A stretch of 64,000 bases of DNA from Capsicum annuum (lineage: Eukaryota > Streptophyta > Magnoliopsida > Solanales > Solanaceae). Location: NCBI RefSeq assembly GCF_002878395.1, contig NC_061118.1:84718673-84782672 (forward strand), read 5' to 3'. Every line of letters begins with the position of its first letter. Positions within the stretch are counted from its first letter, which is position 1. This document shows, piece by piece, positions 24,696 to 35,414 of this stretch. The position numbers were made by a program, and so were the translations under genes. A model generated the notes under the pieces. It ran no database searches. It saw only the letters and a program-made list of their open reading frames with translations, and was not told the DNA's origin.

Positions 24696-25584
24696 TAGGG
24701 TAGATGCATGCAATCCTGGGCAAAGGGAGTTTGACATTCCTAATTTTTGTCCGACCAAAAATTTATTTTTGAAACAGGTATGTTTTCGCATGAATTTCAT
24801 GGAGTTATGGCCGGACCCCAGTATCAGGTTTCCTACATATCTTAGGTTACATGTGAAATCAAGTCACTTGTAGTTCATAACACTTGATTTTAAGCCCGAT
24901 TTTCAAACAATTCACAAGTTATTCCGACTTTTGATTTTTGGTGAAATCGGAAAGGTAGGGAATAAAAGGATTGGAGGATTTTGTAATACAGTCGAGTTTC
25001 CAACATAGAGCCCAGCCTACATATCTCGAAAACTTAGGAAATCAGACTGCTTGTAGTTTGACTCGATCGGTAGAAAAGATAGTCTTTTATTTTAGACGAT
25101 CTTTTGCTCGGGATAACGTATCATTCGAGTTGTGGAAAAGAGGCTTGTAACCTCTTAACCATGAATGTGTAGCTCTTCACATCCGAAGGTAAGAATCTAC
25201 CTTTCGAACAATATTTCTAAAACTCTAAGTACGTCGTCACTCGAATTTGAAGAAAAGGGAAGGTTACCCTCTGTATGAGTTTAGAAATATCCCGAAAATA
25301 AAGCTAAAATGGAAATATCCCAAGTACCTACATTCATTCTAACAAGGGTATGGTTTGATGTGGTATCAATCATCCTTTAGCTTGAGTCCAAATAGTTTGA
25401 CGTCCCTCTCTGGACTATGTCCCATTTTACTGCTAAGAAAATGTTTCACATTATGTTACGTCCTTTTTGGAGACGTCCTCACCTGTGGTTTTGATTTGAG
25501 ATTTCATCCTTTTTTATTCTCTCAACAACATCTTAAACAAAATTATTAGTTGTAAATGTTTTATTACAAGAACTTAAATTGGTG
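24696..25584 (-). other. Element E 3' UTR, proximal part
   Basis: No coding signal. Holds two copies of the CCTACRTATC...TCA...GTAGTT module (24831-24879 and 25015-25059), which recurs at the other end of the internal region and in element O. Confidence 0.6.
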
Positions 25585-26580
25585 CAAACCTGTTTGAATA
25601 TGCAATGCTGAGATAGTTGATGAACCAATTTGCACAACCTGTTCTAAAAATATTATGCCACTTTGAATGGGGTGACAATCCAACATGTACTAATAAAATC
25701 AAATGACTTATCTTGAATGTAACATGCCACTTTGAATGGAGTGATTTTCCAATGTGTCTCATTGAAAGGCAGACGACTAATTTTGAATGTAATATACCAC
25801 TTTAAATAGACAGATAGTGCAACGTATCTCATTGAAGGGCGGACGATCCATTTTGAATGTAATATACCACTTTGAACGGAGTGACGGTCTAACATGTCTC
25901 ATTCAAGAGAGAATGACCTATTTTGAATGTAACATACCACTTTGAATGGAGTAACGTCTTACGTGTCGCATTGAAAGGTGAACGACTCATTTTGAATGTA
26001 ACATACCACTTTGAATGGAGTGATGGTCCAACGTGTATCATTGAAGGGAGGATGGTCTATTTTGAATATAACATGCCACTTTGAATGGAGTGACAATCCA
26101 ACGTGTCTCATTGAAGGACAAATAATCCATTTTGAATGTAACATGCCACTTTGAATAAAGTGACATCCAACATGTCTCATTAAAGTAAATATGACCCATT
26201 TTGAATGTACATGCCATTTTGAATGGAGTGACTGTCCAACGTGTCTCATTGAAGGGTGGATGACCTATTTTGAATTTAACATGACACTTTAAATAGAGTG
26301 ACGATCCATCGTGTTGAAAGAAGGACGATCTATATTGAATGTGACATGCCACTTTAAATAGAGTAACAGTCCAACATATCTTATTGAAAGGCGGATGACC
26401 AATTTTGAATGGAGTAACGATCCAACGTGTTTTATTGAATTGCGGACGACCCATTTTAAATGTAACATGCCACTTTGAATAATGGTCCAACGTGTCTCAT
26501 TGAAGGGTGTATGACCCATTTTGAATATAACATTCCACTTTGAACGGAGTGACGATCTAACGTGTTTATTAATCACCTAT
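25585..26580. repeat. Satellite array 1 in element E: about 14 copies of a 69-70-bp unit
   Basis: The word ccacttTgaatgg recurs every 69-70 bases (for example near 25862, 25931, 26001, 26071, 26141). Each unit pairs two related halves: cactttgaatggagtgacgg and cattgaagggcggacgaccc. Because 69 is a multiple of three, long artificial reading frames appear on the minus strand. Located on the 3'-UTR side of a Tat-type element, where tandem arrays are known to arise. Confidence 0.92.
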
Positions 26581-26639
26581 AGTAAATGTAATTAAGGGCA
26601 ATTGTGCATACCTTATTTTAGTATGCCATATTGAAGGAG

Positions 26640-27110
26640 GTCGCAATTCATAACATATGACATTGAACATAATAATATGCCACTCTGAAGGAGGTGACGG
26701 TTCATAACATAATATATGTCACTCTGAAAGAGGTGACGATTCATAACTTAATCATATGTCACTTTGAAAGAGGTGACAGTCCATAGCATAATAATATGTC
26801 ACTCTGAAGTAGGTAACGGTCTACAACATAATAAGATGTCACTCTAAATGAGGTGACAGTCCATAACATAATAAGATGTCACTTAAAGGAGATGACGGTC
26901 CATAACATGGTAATATGTCACTCTGAAGGAGGTAACGATCCATAGCATAATAACATGTCACACTGAAGGAAGTGATAGTCCATAACTTAATAACATGTCA
27001 CGCTGGAGAAGGTGATGGTCCTTAACTCAATAACATGTCACTCTTAAGGAGGTGATGATTCATAATATAATAACATATCACGAATAAAGTGATGGTCCAA
27101 TACATCCTCT
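26640..27110. repeat. Satellite array 2 in element E: about 11 copies of a 40-bp unit
   Basis: Unit boundaries at 26679, 26719, 26759, 26799, 26839, 26879, 26918, 26958, 26998, 27038: a strict 40-base period (two steps differ by one). Core tcactctgaaggaggtgacg then gtccataacataata. It looks like the first half of the array 1 unit with the second half lost. Confidence 0.93.
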
Positions 27111-27300
27111 TAAAGGATGGGATAATAATATGTGTCCTTTTGAAAATGTGGATGACCCAAATAAGATGTGTTACCTCGAACTAAGTGATATTTCAGTATG
27201 TCTTCTTAAAAGGATGGATGACCCAAATATAATAAGATGTTTTACCTCGAAAGGATTGACAATCCAGTAATTTTCTTAGAGGGTAGAAACCCTAACATAT
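27111..27300. repeat. Satellite array 3 in element E: degenerate 65-90-bp units
   Basis: Two or three decayed units sharing ggatggatgacccaaat and aagatgttttacctcgaa (27148-27195, 27210-27260). Shares gatgaccca and the cactctgaa-like positions with arrays 1 and 2. Confidence 0.65.
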
Positions 27301-27869
27301 AAGAAAAGATAGAAGTTGATTTGTTGAACTTTTTGAATCAAAAATTCTTAAAAGGACTTATGCATGTCCTGAGCTTCTGAATTGAATCCTCAAATTTTGG
27401 GAGGATTGATTGTGTTAGTTCTTAAAGGAGGTCTTTCATAATGTTACCTGCATAGCTTAAACAACACGCATTAATATCATAACAATTTTTTATAACTAAG
27501 CCAAGAGTGTAATAGAAGATAAAGTCATTTGACTCATAATGATTTGGAGATAGTGTTTTGAATGATATCCTCATCTCTTAATCGTTTTGTCTAATCATTT
27601 CCCTACAAAAATCAAAGAAAATGTTGGAGATCATAACGAAGTAAAACACACATAAATTAAGAGAAAGGGGGAGAAGAGAAGTTTTCTAGATTATTTTGGT
27701 AAGGCCACTGTGGGTCTGATAATGTTCTTTATCATGCTTAACCATGTTAAGATCATGACTTCACTGTTCCTGCATCCAAAGAAAAATTCTTAGTTCTGAG
27801 AGACTAACTATCTTGGTATTGCCTTTCTCTCCTAATACACCTTGTTGACCCTTGATTTACAATCTTGAA

Positions 27870-28270
27870 GTGTAGTCTTTTATGGAATTTTTTAGAATGT
27901 TCCTCAAAAATTCTACCCCGGTTTATAACATAGAAACTCTCGAACAACCTTGTAACTTATGACATCATACAGCATGAAATTTTTGAGATCTTCTCAAAAA
28001 TTCTGCCCTGATCAAGAATGCAAAATACTTGAGTTCTTTCTGATGTAATGTAGCTTGAAATTTGAGAACTTCTAAGAAACTATGCCCTGATCTCAGCTTT
28101 AGCAACGTCTGGTGTTTAACATTGTAGCAAATGTCAGGTTCTTGTGAATTTTTTGAGACCTTCCCAAAAATTTCTGCCCCAATTACATGCGTTAACATCA
28201 TCTCCATGTAACTTAAGAAAGATCTTATTGCTAAAATTTTGGGATCCTCTAAAAAAATTTACCTCAGTTT
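27870..28270. repeat. Diverged hairpin repeats in element E
   Basis: About five copies, 80-95 bases apart, of a segment reading roughly tttttgagatcttctcaaaaa followed by ttctgccc (near 27885, 27978, 28060, 28150, 28238). The copy at 27978 has a perfect 9-bp stem. Between them ~60 bases vary. A small frame at 28144-28332 crosses them by chance. Confidence 0.65.
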
Positions 28271-28364
28271 ATATGATTGAACCATTGAGGTTCTCACGTA
28301 TTCCATTAAGGCAAGAATCATATCTAACGTAGTTCCACCATAATATGAAGAGATAAATTTTGTA

Positions 28365-28545
28365 AGAGATTGACCGAAGCCGACATAGGCCGCCTTCGTA
28401 TTCCATTCTTGTAAATTCAGGTCAAACGTAGTTCATATAAAATAAAAAAAGAGATTTAATATTTTTTTTATAACATGACTGAAGCCAATACAAGTCGCCT
28501 ACGTATTCCACTAGGGACATTAGGTTAAACATAGTTCATTACAAA
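28365..28545 (+). repeat. CCTACGTATC module, two copies in element E
   Basis: 28391-28436 (ccttcgtattcc ... aaattcaggtcaaacgtagttcat) and 28497-28540 (gcctacgtattcc ... attaggttaaacatagttcatt), about 107 bases apart, each preceded by gaagccRa. Same layout as 24831, 25015, 47541 and 47641. Confidence 0.7.
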
Positions 28546-28550
28546 GAAAT

Positions 28551-29681
28551 CAAATCATAAAGTGCGATTATAGGAAAATAATGAAAAGAAAGTATGATTA
28601 CAAGAAAAGAAAATAATATCTTCAAAATCCAAGATAGAAGAACGCCGAAAATGTTCCTTTGAGGAATTATCATTCTTTTTCGCGACTGATGGCGCCAATG
28701 ATTACTTTGCTTTTACTTTGGCGAAGCAAGCAAGTTTGATTACCATCATAAATCAGTCTCTCTTTAAAATGAAAGAAAAACATTCAGAAGGTAATATGTC
28801 ATTCATAAATTGTAATAATTGACCAAAGTAATATATGAGACGAATCGAACAAATATAGATAAAGCAAAATTATGATGCACTTTAACACATAAATAGTTTA
28901 TACATCATATCATACGTGGGTCCTTTCAATCCAAAGGTAAGAATAAAATTTGAAGGATATACATTCCATTTGTAAGATGTTCCATTGCCCCCAAAACATT
29001 ACACAAACTTCATTAATAAATTAAATGGGGATACAAAATGAGGGAAAGGGAAAATACATGATATCAATCCCATACAGAGGAGCAAATCTAAACTAAGCCT
29101 CATTGGAAGTTCTTCTATCTTGAAATTCTTGGAATGTCTAGATATCCTTCCAATAAAGATTTCCTTTTAATTAAAAAAATTATCTAAATAAAACCCTCAA
29201 ACCCAAGGGACAATAGCTCGCATAATCCGACATTATATCCTTCAATTTAACAGATAAGGGATTATTGTCTGTTATGACTCGTGGTCAATAGATGCAAGGT
29301 AGGTTTCTAATGGTCCCAATACCCCCTCAGGTATTGGGTCATCCTAGGCTCATGCCTAAATAGAGTTTTGTTTCGCTCTATCCTAGGTGTCTAAAATGGG
29401 CTTCAACCAGGTTCCCAAGTGGACAACTTGGGTTTGAAAATACAAACATCCATTGAACGCGTAACGTGTCAATAAATCATTGTATTTCCAACACTTTATT
29501 CGTAATTAAACAATAGGGGTCGGGACATCCACAAAATCCCAAAATAGTTTAATAATCAAAATGCAGAATTATGCCATAAATACAGCAGTTAATAATTGCA
29601 ATAATTTAAGCACATAAATAGTTTAAACACTACAATAGTTAGTCAGAGAAGATAATTGAAATAATTATAACCTAGCTAAAT
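28551..29681 (-). other. Element E leader region (no coding domain)
   Basis: Lies between the module repeats and the primer site, so it is the 5' leader in minus orientation. It contains an imperfect inverted pair around aatagagttttg/cgctctat (29365-29390). No open frame of note and no gag motif on either strand. Confidence 0.55.
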
Positions 29682-29699
29682 TCATCAGCAGAGTCGCTA
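29682..29699 (-). promoter_or_regulatory. Element E primer binding site (tRNA-Arg type)
   Basis: Minus strand TAGCGACTCTGCTGATGA, four bases from the LTR end. Close to the primer site of element O (57341-57358) and to the tRNA-Arg-complementary site known from Ogre elements. Confidence 0.75.
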
Positions 29700-29703
29700 T
29701 TTC

Positions 29704-32700
29704 TATTTTGCCCTTTTTTTGATTCGAAGGATTGAAGAACATTATTTTTTGACTTTTCAAACTATTTGGAAACCTTAAAGAAAATTTTGAACAATTTAAG
29801 AAATTTCAAAATCGGCACTTGATTTTTGAAAAAATATCAAGAAAAAACTAAAAATATTACTTAAATGATTCAAAATAGAAAAACCTTTTAAGTTTGGAAA
29901 TCCGAGTAAGTGGTCCCTATTAATACTGTTGGAAGGTTTTTAAGGCACCAAGAGTATCCGCTAACTTGTGGTTATCCAGACTATTTGAAAACAACTTTTT
30001 GACTAACTTTATAAGGGAAAGTTGATTTTTGAATAGAAATTGATTAAGGAAAAAATTATTTTCAAGATTTGTGCAAAACAAGTTTTAACAGCTTAGCCGA
30101 AATTTTAACTAAGTCTAAGAAAACTAAAAAAACAACTAGCATATAAAGGGGAAAGGAGGAGACTAAAAGACTTAGGCCATTAAGCCCAAATCATTCAAAT
30201 GAACCTATCCTAATCTAATTGGGCTTCCGTCCCACAACCTGTCCTAATCAAATTATTTGTCTTTTGCCCCACTTGCACCTGTCCTAGTCTAATCATTTGG
30301 CTTTTGACCCATAACCTTTCCTAAGCTAGTTTTTGGACCTTGAAGGCCCAAAGATCCGCTTCGCCTGTATTAAATTACAACTTTGGCTGCGAGGCCCAAA
30401 TGAATAAACAAATAGATAAATAAATAAATAATAAGACAATAATAAAAATTGAGATTTTTTAAGTCTCTTAATGACCTCATCAATTGATTTTGATCCATTT
30501 TCCTTATTCTTCCATCTATTTGCACATGCACGCCATATAATCGACTTTGGGTTTAATCTTAGGGCTTAACTTGAAGAGGTGGGACTATTGGCTCATTACG
30601 AAATGCAAGAGAAAAGGAGTCCATTTGGACTCCAAAATAAATTCATTCAAAGAAAAGGAAAAAACAAAATGAATAAATGTGTTCAAAAATTCTTCACTTA
30701 GATAAAAGATGAGATTAAAAAATAATATTCTCAAGCATAAAGAAATAGTATACTATGATATCAAAAAGAAATCAAATTATCCAATAAAAAGAAAATTAAC
30801 CTATTTCTGAAATAATCTTACAAAACATCGAGCCTAGCACAATATAATCAATAATCCTAGAAAAAAAGACATTAACCCACAAGTATAGTTGCTTATGGAC
30901 AAATATTTACTATTGACATCAAATATTATGATATGATATAGTCTAAGATATGTTTTCATTAAAGAAAGAAAAGAAGAATGAGCATAAGTGGGGAAATATT
31001 TTTGTGACCTCTTCAATATGAAATACTAGATATAATAATACAACAACACTTTTTCAATACTAAATGGAGTCAATCAACAGACTTGAAGAAAAATTCATGG
31101 TGGTAGTGAATAACAATGGGACGTCTAAATACAAAAAAATATTTCAAGAAATAAATCAATAAGTGAGGTGAAGCAAATAGCATATATTAAACATATTTGA
31201 GAAATTATATTCAAAGACAAGATAGAAAAACTAGTAAAAGATTAATTCTAAGAAAAAGTGTCCAAGAATGCAAACTCCTATTTTAGTTCTACACCATTTC
31301 AATAAAATCTATAACCCTAACAACGTTTCAATCAAAACAAGAGAAAATCAAGACAGTTTTGACCATAAAAATGAGTAAATCATGGCCGCAAACATATATC
31401 AAAAGAACTTAGCATTTCATTATGGCATATAATTATGGAGAAAAATAACTCTTTAGTCAAAAGAATTAAGGATCAGCAAAGAAGTTGGATCTTAAAAGTA
31501 GCACTTCAATTATAATTTCTACATGTAAATGAGCCAACTATCATGTGTATGCCAAAGTTGTCAACTTCAACCTTAAGCGGTGATTTTACAAATCGCTAGA
31601 TCACAAACATAAAACATTATGATATGTCTTTCAAAATAACACCAAATTCTTAGATACGGGTAACTCACTACTTCTAATTGAGAAATAATTTCACAGACCC
31701 TTAAAAGTAGTAACTATTCTTTTTCGAAATAAAGGAAACAACTTTACATACTAAAAGCAAACATATCTGCCTATAACAAATTTAAACAAGATATGAGTAC
31801 ATATTTTAATGAGCAAATGTCGAAACTTTATCCATATAATTTATTAAGGCAAAACAAATAATAGTAACTATTCTTTTCAACATAAAGAAAACAACTTTAC
31901 ATGCTAAAGGCGAACATATCCATCGACAACGAATTTAAACGAGGCATGAGTATGTATTTTAATTAAGTAAAGGTCCAAACTTTATCCATCTAACTATAAT
32001 AATCAAAGAAAAAAGCCAAAGAAACATGTTAGCTCATTTTATGAACATAAAAATAGTCATAATATTTATAGGACAACATCTTATGGCCTTCAAGGCCATC
32101 TACAACAAATAAAATTGCGACTATGAAACTATGAAGAAGGAGATGAAGAAGAAAATGACAACAAAACCAAAAAGAGAAAGGTGTGTTTACCTTTTTCGGA
32201 GAAGCAAAATGGGACTTCAAGTTTTCTTCGGAGTCTTGATCACCATCGAAAAGCAATCTTTCGAGAACCTCGATTAGCCTACCGCCTGAAAAATTTTACA
32301 AAGAAAAAATTATAATTCTTTGCTCAAAAGTGTTTTTTCACTCTTTTAGACTTGCTTTCTACCAAAATGGTGGTAGTATTTATAGGAAAGAGTGATGATT
32401 GAATTCTTTGAATCCACCAATATGGGAGAAAGAACTTAAGGGTTTTTTCAGAATTTTAAAATTGAGGATAAGGTTTGTTGGAGGATAAGGTGAGGTGGAA
32501 TTGTACAATCTAGTATGAACTTTAAATTTCAAAATGATAAAAGGACAAGGTGGAGGTGAAATTGTACAATCTAGTACAAATTTTAAATTTTAAAAATAGA
32601 AAAAAGACAAGGTTGAGGTGGAATTGTACAATGTAGTACAAATTTTGAAATTCAAATTTGAATTTTTGGAATTTGAATTTTTAATTTAGGTTGATTGGTT

Positions 32701-33485
32701 GCGGGTTGGACGCAGATTCGATTCAGGGTGTGGGTCATTGCTAAAGTTGTTCGTTGTTGGCATATTGTTGGTTTTGCTAGGGTTGAGTTCATTGTTCGTT
32801 GTTTTTGTTAAAGATGTTGGAAGTTGTATGCATATGAAGATTGCAGCAAATGAACCGGGTTAGGTCAGAATGTTATTGGGAATGTTGTGGTGTAATGGGT
32901 TGTTGTTGTTGCTAAGTTGTTTTGTTAAGAAAAGGTTGAAAAAAATAGGAGTTGGGCTGAATTTTTCGGCTGGTGTTGGGTAGAATTTAGGATTTAGCCA
33001 ATTCATTAAATATTTGATTAATTAAAAATCAATTGGCCAACTGCATCGCAATTTTGGTCAATTTAATTTCAATTATGGCCAAATTTAATAGATTGATTAG
33101 ATTAAATTGAAATTCGATACGAATTAATACCTCGTTCAATCTTGAGCTTCTTGATTTAATAAAGTCAAACAAATAATTCTCCAAATAAATTAATTTCGAT
33201 AAAAAATTATATTTAAGTCAAGACTTTATTCATTTGGATTAATTTTTAAGCTTAATCTCAGTAAAAGTCCAATTTTGATAAAAATATTCATTTAAGTCAC
33301 AAAATTTATACAATCTCATATATGTAAATAAGAAAACGTATAATCGTCACTTAAATGACAGACTTAACCAAAATAAATATTTTAGAGAGCATTTATCCTA
33401 ATGAAATAAATATTTTAAGTTTATTAAAAATTAAAGAAATCCAGAATTAAATTTAGTCGTGGAGGGCAAAAATTAGGTGTCAACA
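29704..33485 (-). repeat. Element E 5' LTR
   Basis: 3782 bases, from TATTTTGCCC to ggtgtcaaca. Drives transcription leftwards. Contains a candidate TATA box at 32377-32384. The R/U5 part carries degenerate cccaaatcatt repeats (30180-30400). Frames 30834-31016 and 32029-32256 are not genes. Confidence 0.88.
32377..32384 (-). promoter_or_regulatory. Candidate TATA box of element E 5' LTR
   Basis: Minus strand CCTATAAATACTACC holds a perfect TATAAATA; the other LTR has the decayed CATATAAC at the same place (23553). Transcription would start about 30 bases to the left. Confidence 0.45.
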
Positions 33486-33490
33486 AATAT
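33486..33490 (+). repeat. TSD of element E, right copy
   Basis: AATAT, identical to 20795-20799. Confidence 0.7.
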
Positions 33491-34734
33491 AATGTAACAA
33501 AATAAAATGAATGTTCAATACAAAATATGACAAAGAAGGTTTAATCACAATAATTAACTATAAAAGTAAGCACTCAACCGATAATATCAAACCAAACCAA
33601 GAAAATGTCACGCAATGCAAGTAATGCAATGTAATGTGATGATAATTATGAATGATTGAAAGTCGTTGCATGACTCTATATATACCTACTGACCCTCATT
33701 TCTCCCACGATAGGACCCATGGAGGGTTCACAAACCATATACTTTTATAATCATAATCTCATGTCTCAAATTAACCTTACCAGCATATCCCTCGATATAG
33801 GCATTCTATAAAGTATCTCATTTTATAACAAAATCAGAATGTCTCAGTGGGATTAATATCTCATGAATATGCATGTGTGATATGAGCATGTAAAGCTCAT
33901 AGTCAATCAGTATGAAGATTAAAATCTATTTAATACATGTATAAGTGAGCTCGGAATCAAGTCAATGTATTAGTAATTTATGATATTAGTTTTCACTTGG
34001 CACCACTAAAATAAATAGTCATTTGGTTATCAATATTATTATTTCTAATTCCTCACTCAGGCATCACTATGATGATAATGCAATTAATTGCTTAGATAAG
34101 GCCTACAATGTCAAGTCAAGCCCCCACTTGGGTGACACAATAATAGATACGATATTCTAATGCACAGATAAGGCCTACAATGATATTTCAAGCCCCTGTC
34201 CAGGAGACACAATAATAGATAAGGAATTTAATGTACAAACATGACCAATACATCAATTCAAGCCCCCATTCGGACATCCCAATAATATATCATCTCAAAT
34301 CAAAAGCAATATACATATACTCCCCCACTCAGGCACACGATCATAAATAATTATTTGAGTCAATAATGAAGTTCACATAATCCCCCACACGGGCAGCACA
34401 AAATAAATAACAATCTCAATTATAATAAATTATGGACTAGCCAAACCTAGCTTGTTCTTTACAATAAGCCTCATCAATTATTACAAGTCGATTTATACTC
34501 TAAGTATCCTCTGAATCCCAATCATTCCATCAAATAATAATGATAAAATAATCATCCGTTAAAATGTCACTAAAAGCTCAATCATTACGTCAAAGTCCAC
34601 TAAACATGATTCAAGCTCTAAAGTAGGTATTCACTATTAATATCATTCAAGATTAATGAGCTAACTATCTATAATCTATTCTAAATATATTCACAAGTAC
34701 CAAGACTAACTAAGATAAGCAACTAAATAACTAT
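33491..34734 (-). repeat. Solo LTR D, middle piece, with degenerate tandem units
   Basis: Continues the LTR interrupted at 20799. From 34050 to 34400 a cccccactcgggcaxcaca-type word recurs every 60-70 bases (34052, 34121, 34190, 34260, 34320, 34383), a decayed tandem. No gene. Confidence 0.65.
34722..34734 (+). repeat. TSD of RTE LINE, left copy
   Basis: actaaataactat, identical to 35402-35414. Confidence 0.9.
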
Positions 34735-35401
34735 ACAACAACAACAAACCCAGTATATTCCCACATAGTGGGGTCTGGGAAGGGTATAGTATACGCAGTC
34801 TATACCCCTACCTCAAAAGAGGTAGAGAGGTTATTTTCGATAAACCGCCGACTCAAGATAAAATGCAGTATACAGAAGCATCCAAAGCATAGGACATGAT
34901 AAAATAACATAGGTATGACATCCATAAAAAAAAATTACATTTCCAAACAAAGGACACCGAAGTCCACCTAATTACTGGCTACTACTCATTCACACCCTTA
35001 GTCCTCTATCCTAATATTTTTTTTCTCCATATCTCTCTATCCAGGGACATGTCCTCAGTTAGCTATAACTGCTCCATGTCATGTTTAATCACTTCTCTCC
35101 AGTATTTCTTTGGTCTATCCCTACCTCGCTTGAAACCATCCAAGGCCAACCTCTTACACCTACGAACTGGGGCATCTGTGCCCTTCCTCATCCATGACCA
35201 AACCATCTCAACCTCACTTTCCGTATTTTACCCTCCACTGACACCACTCCTACCTTTTCTTGAATAATTTCATTCCTAATCCTGTCAGCCCTTGTGAATC
35301 CACACATCCAACGAAACATTTTTATTTCCGCCACCTTCAATTTTTGGATATGAGAATTCTTAACCGGCCAACACTCCGCTCCATACAATATAGCAGGCCA
35401 G
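34735..35401 (-). mobile_element. 5'-truncated RTE-type LINE with (TTG)n tail
   Basis: Flanked by a 13-bp TSD (actaaataactat). On the minus strand it starts inside the RT C-terminal region ([40 protein letters not shown] at 35395-35190), runs through a 3' UTR and ends in gttgttgttgt at 34735. The 3' end (gtgggaatatactggg, then TTG repeats) is like that of Solanaceae RTE LINEs and the TS-type SINEs that share their tail. 667 bases long. Residues read right of 35401 are flank, not LINE. Confidence 0.93.
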
Positions 35402-35414
35402 ACTAAATAACTAT
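35402..35414 (+). repeat. TSD of RTE LINE, right copy
   Basis: actaaataactat, as at 34722-34734. Confidence 0.9.

Larger units (their letters stand above)
20800..33485 (-). mobile_element. Element E: 12.7-kb non-autonomous Tat/Ogre-like retrotransposon (LARD-like)
   Basis: Two long direct repeats (20800-24676 and 29704-33485) flank 5.0 kb that lacks any gag or pol domain on either strand. In minus orientation the LTR starts TGTTGACACC, as in Tat/Ogre elements, and is followed by a tRNA-Arg-like primer site and, at the other end, a purine tract. TSD AATAT is present at 20795-20799 and 33486-33490. Over a 220-base stretch the LTRs differ at roughly one base in eight by eye. Such an element must borrow proteins from an autonomous relative. 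Confidence 0.85.

Noticed and set aside
25574..26576. Four long overlapping minus-strand frames with a repeating peptide (HSKWHV, TPFKVAC)
   Set aside because: They are a by-product of the 69-70-bp satellite; frames shift between units and no start context or domain is seen.
25585..27110. Regular repeats with spacers, CRISPR-like at first sight
   Set aside because: Units are contiguous and diverge along their whole length; no constant repeat with unique spacers, and the DNA is a plant retrotransposon.
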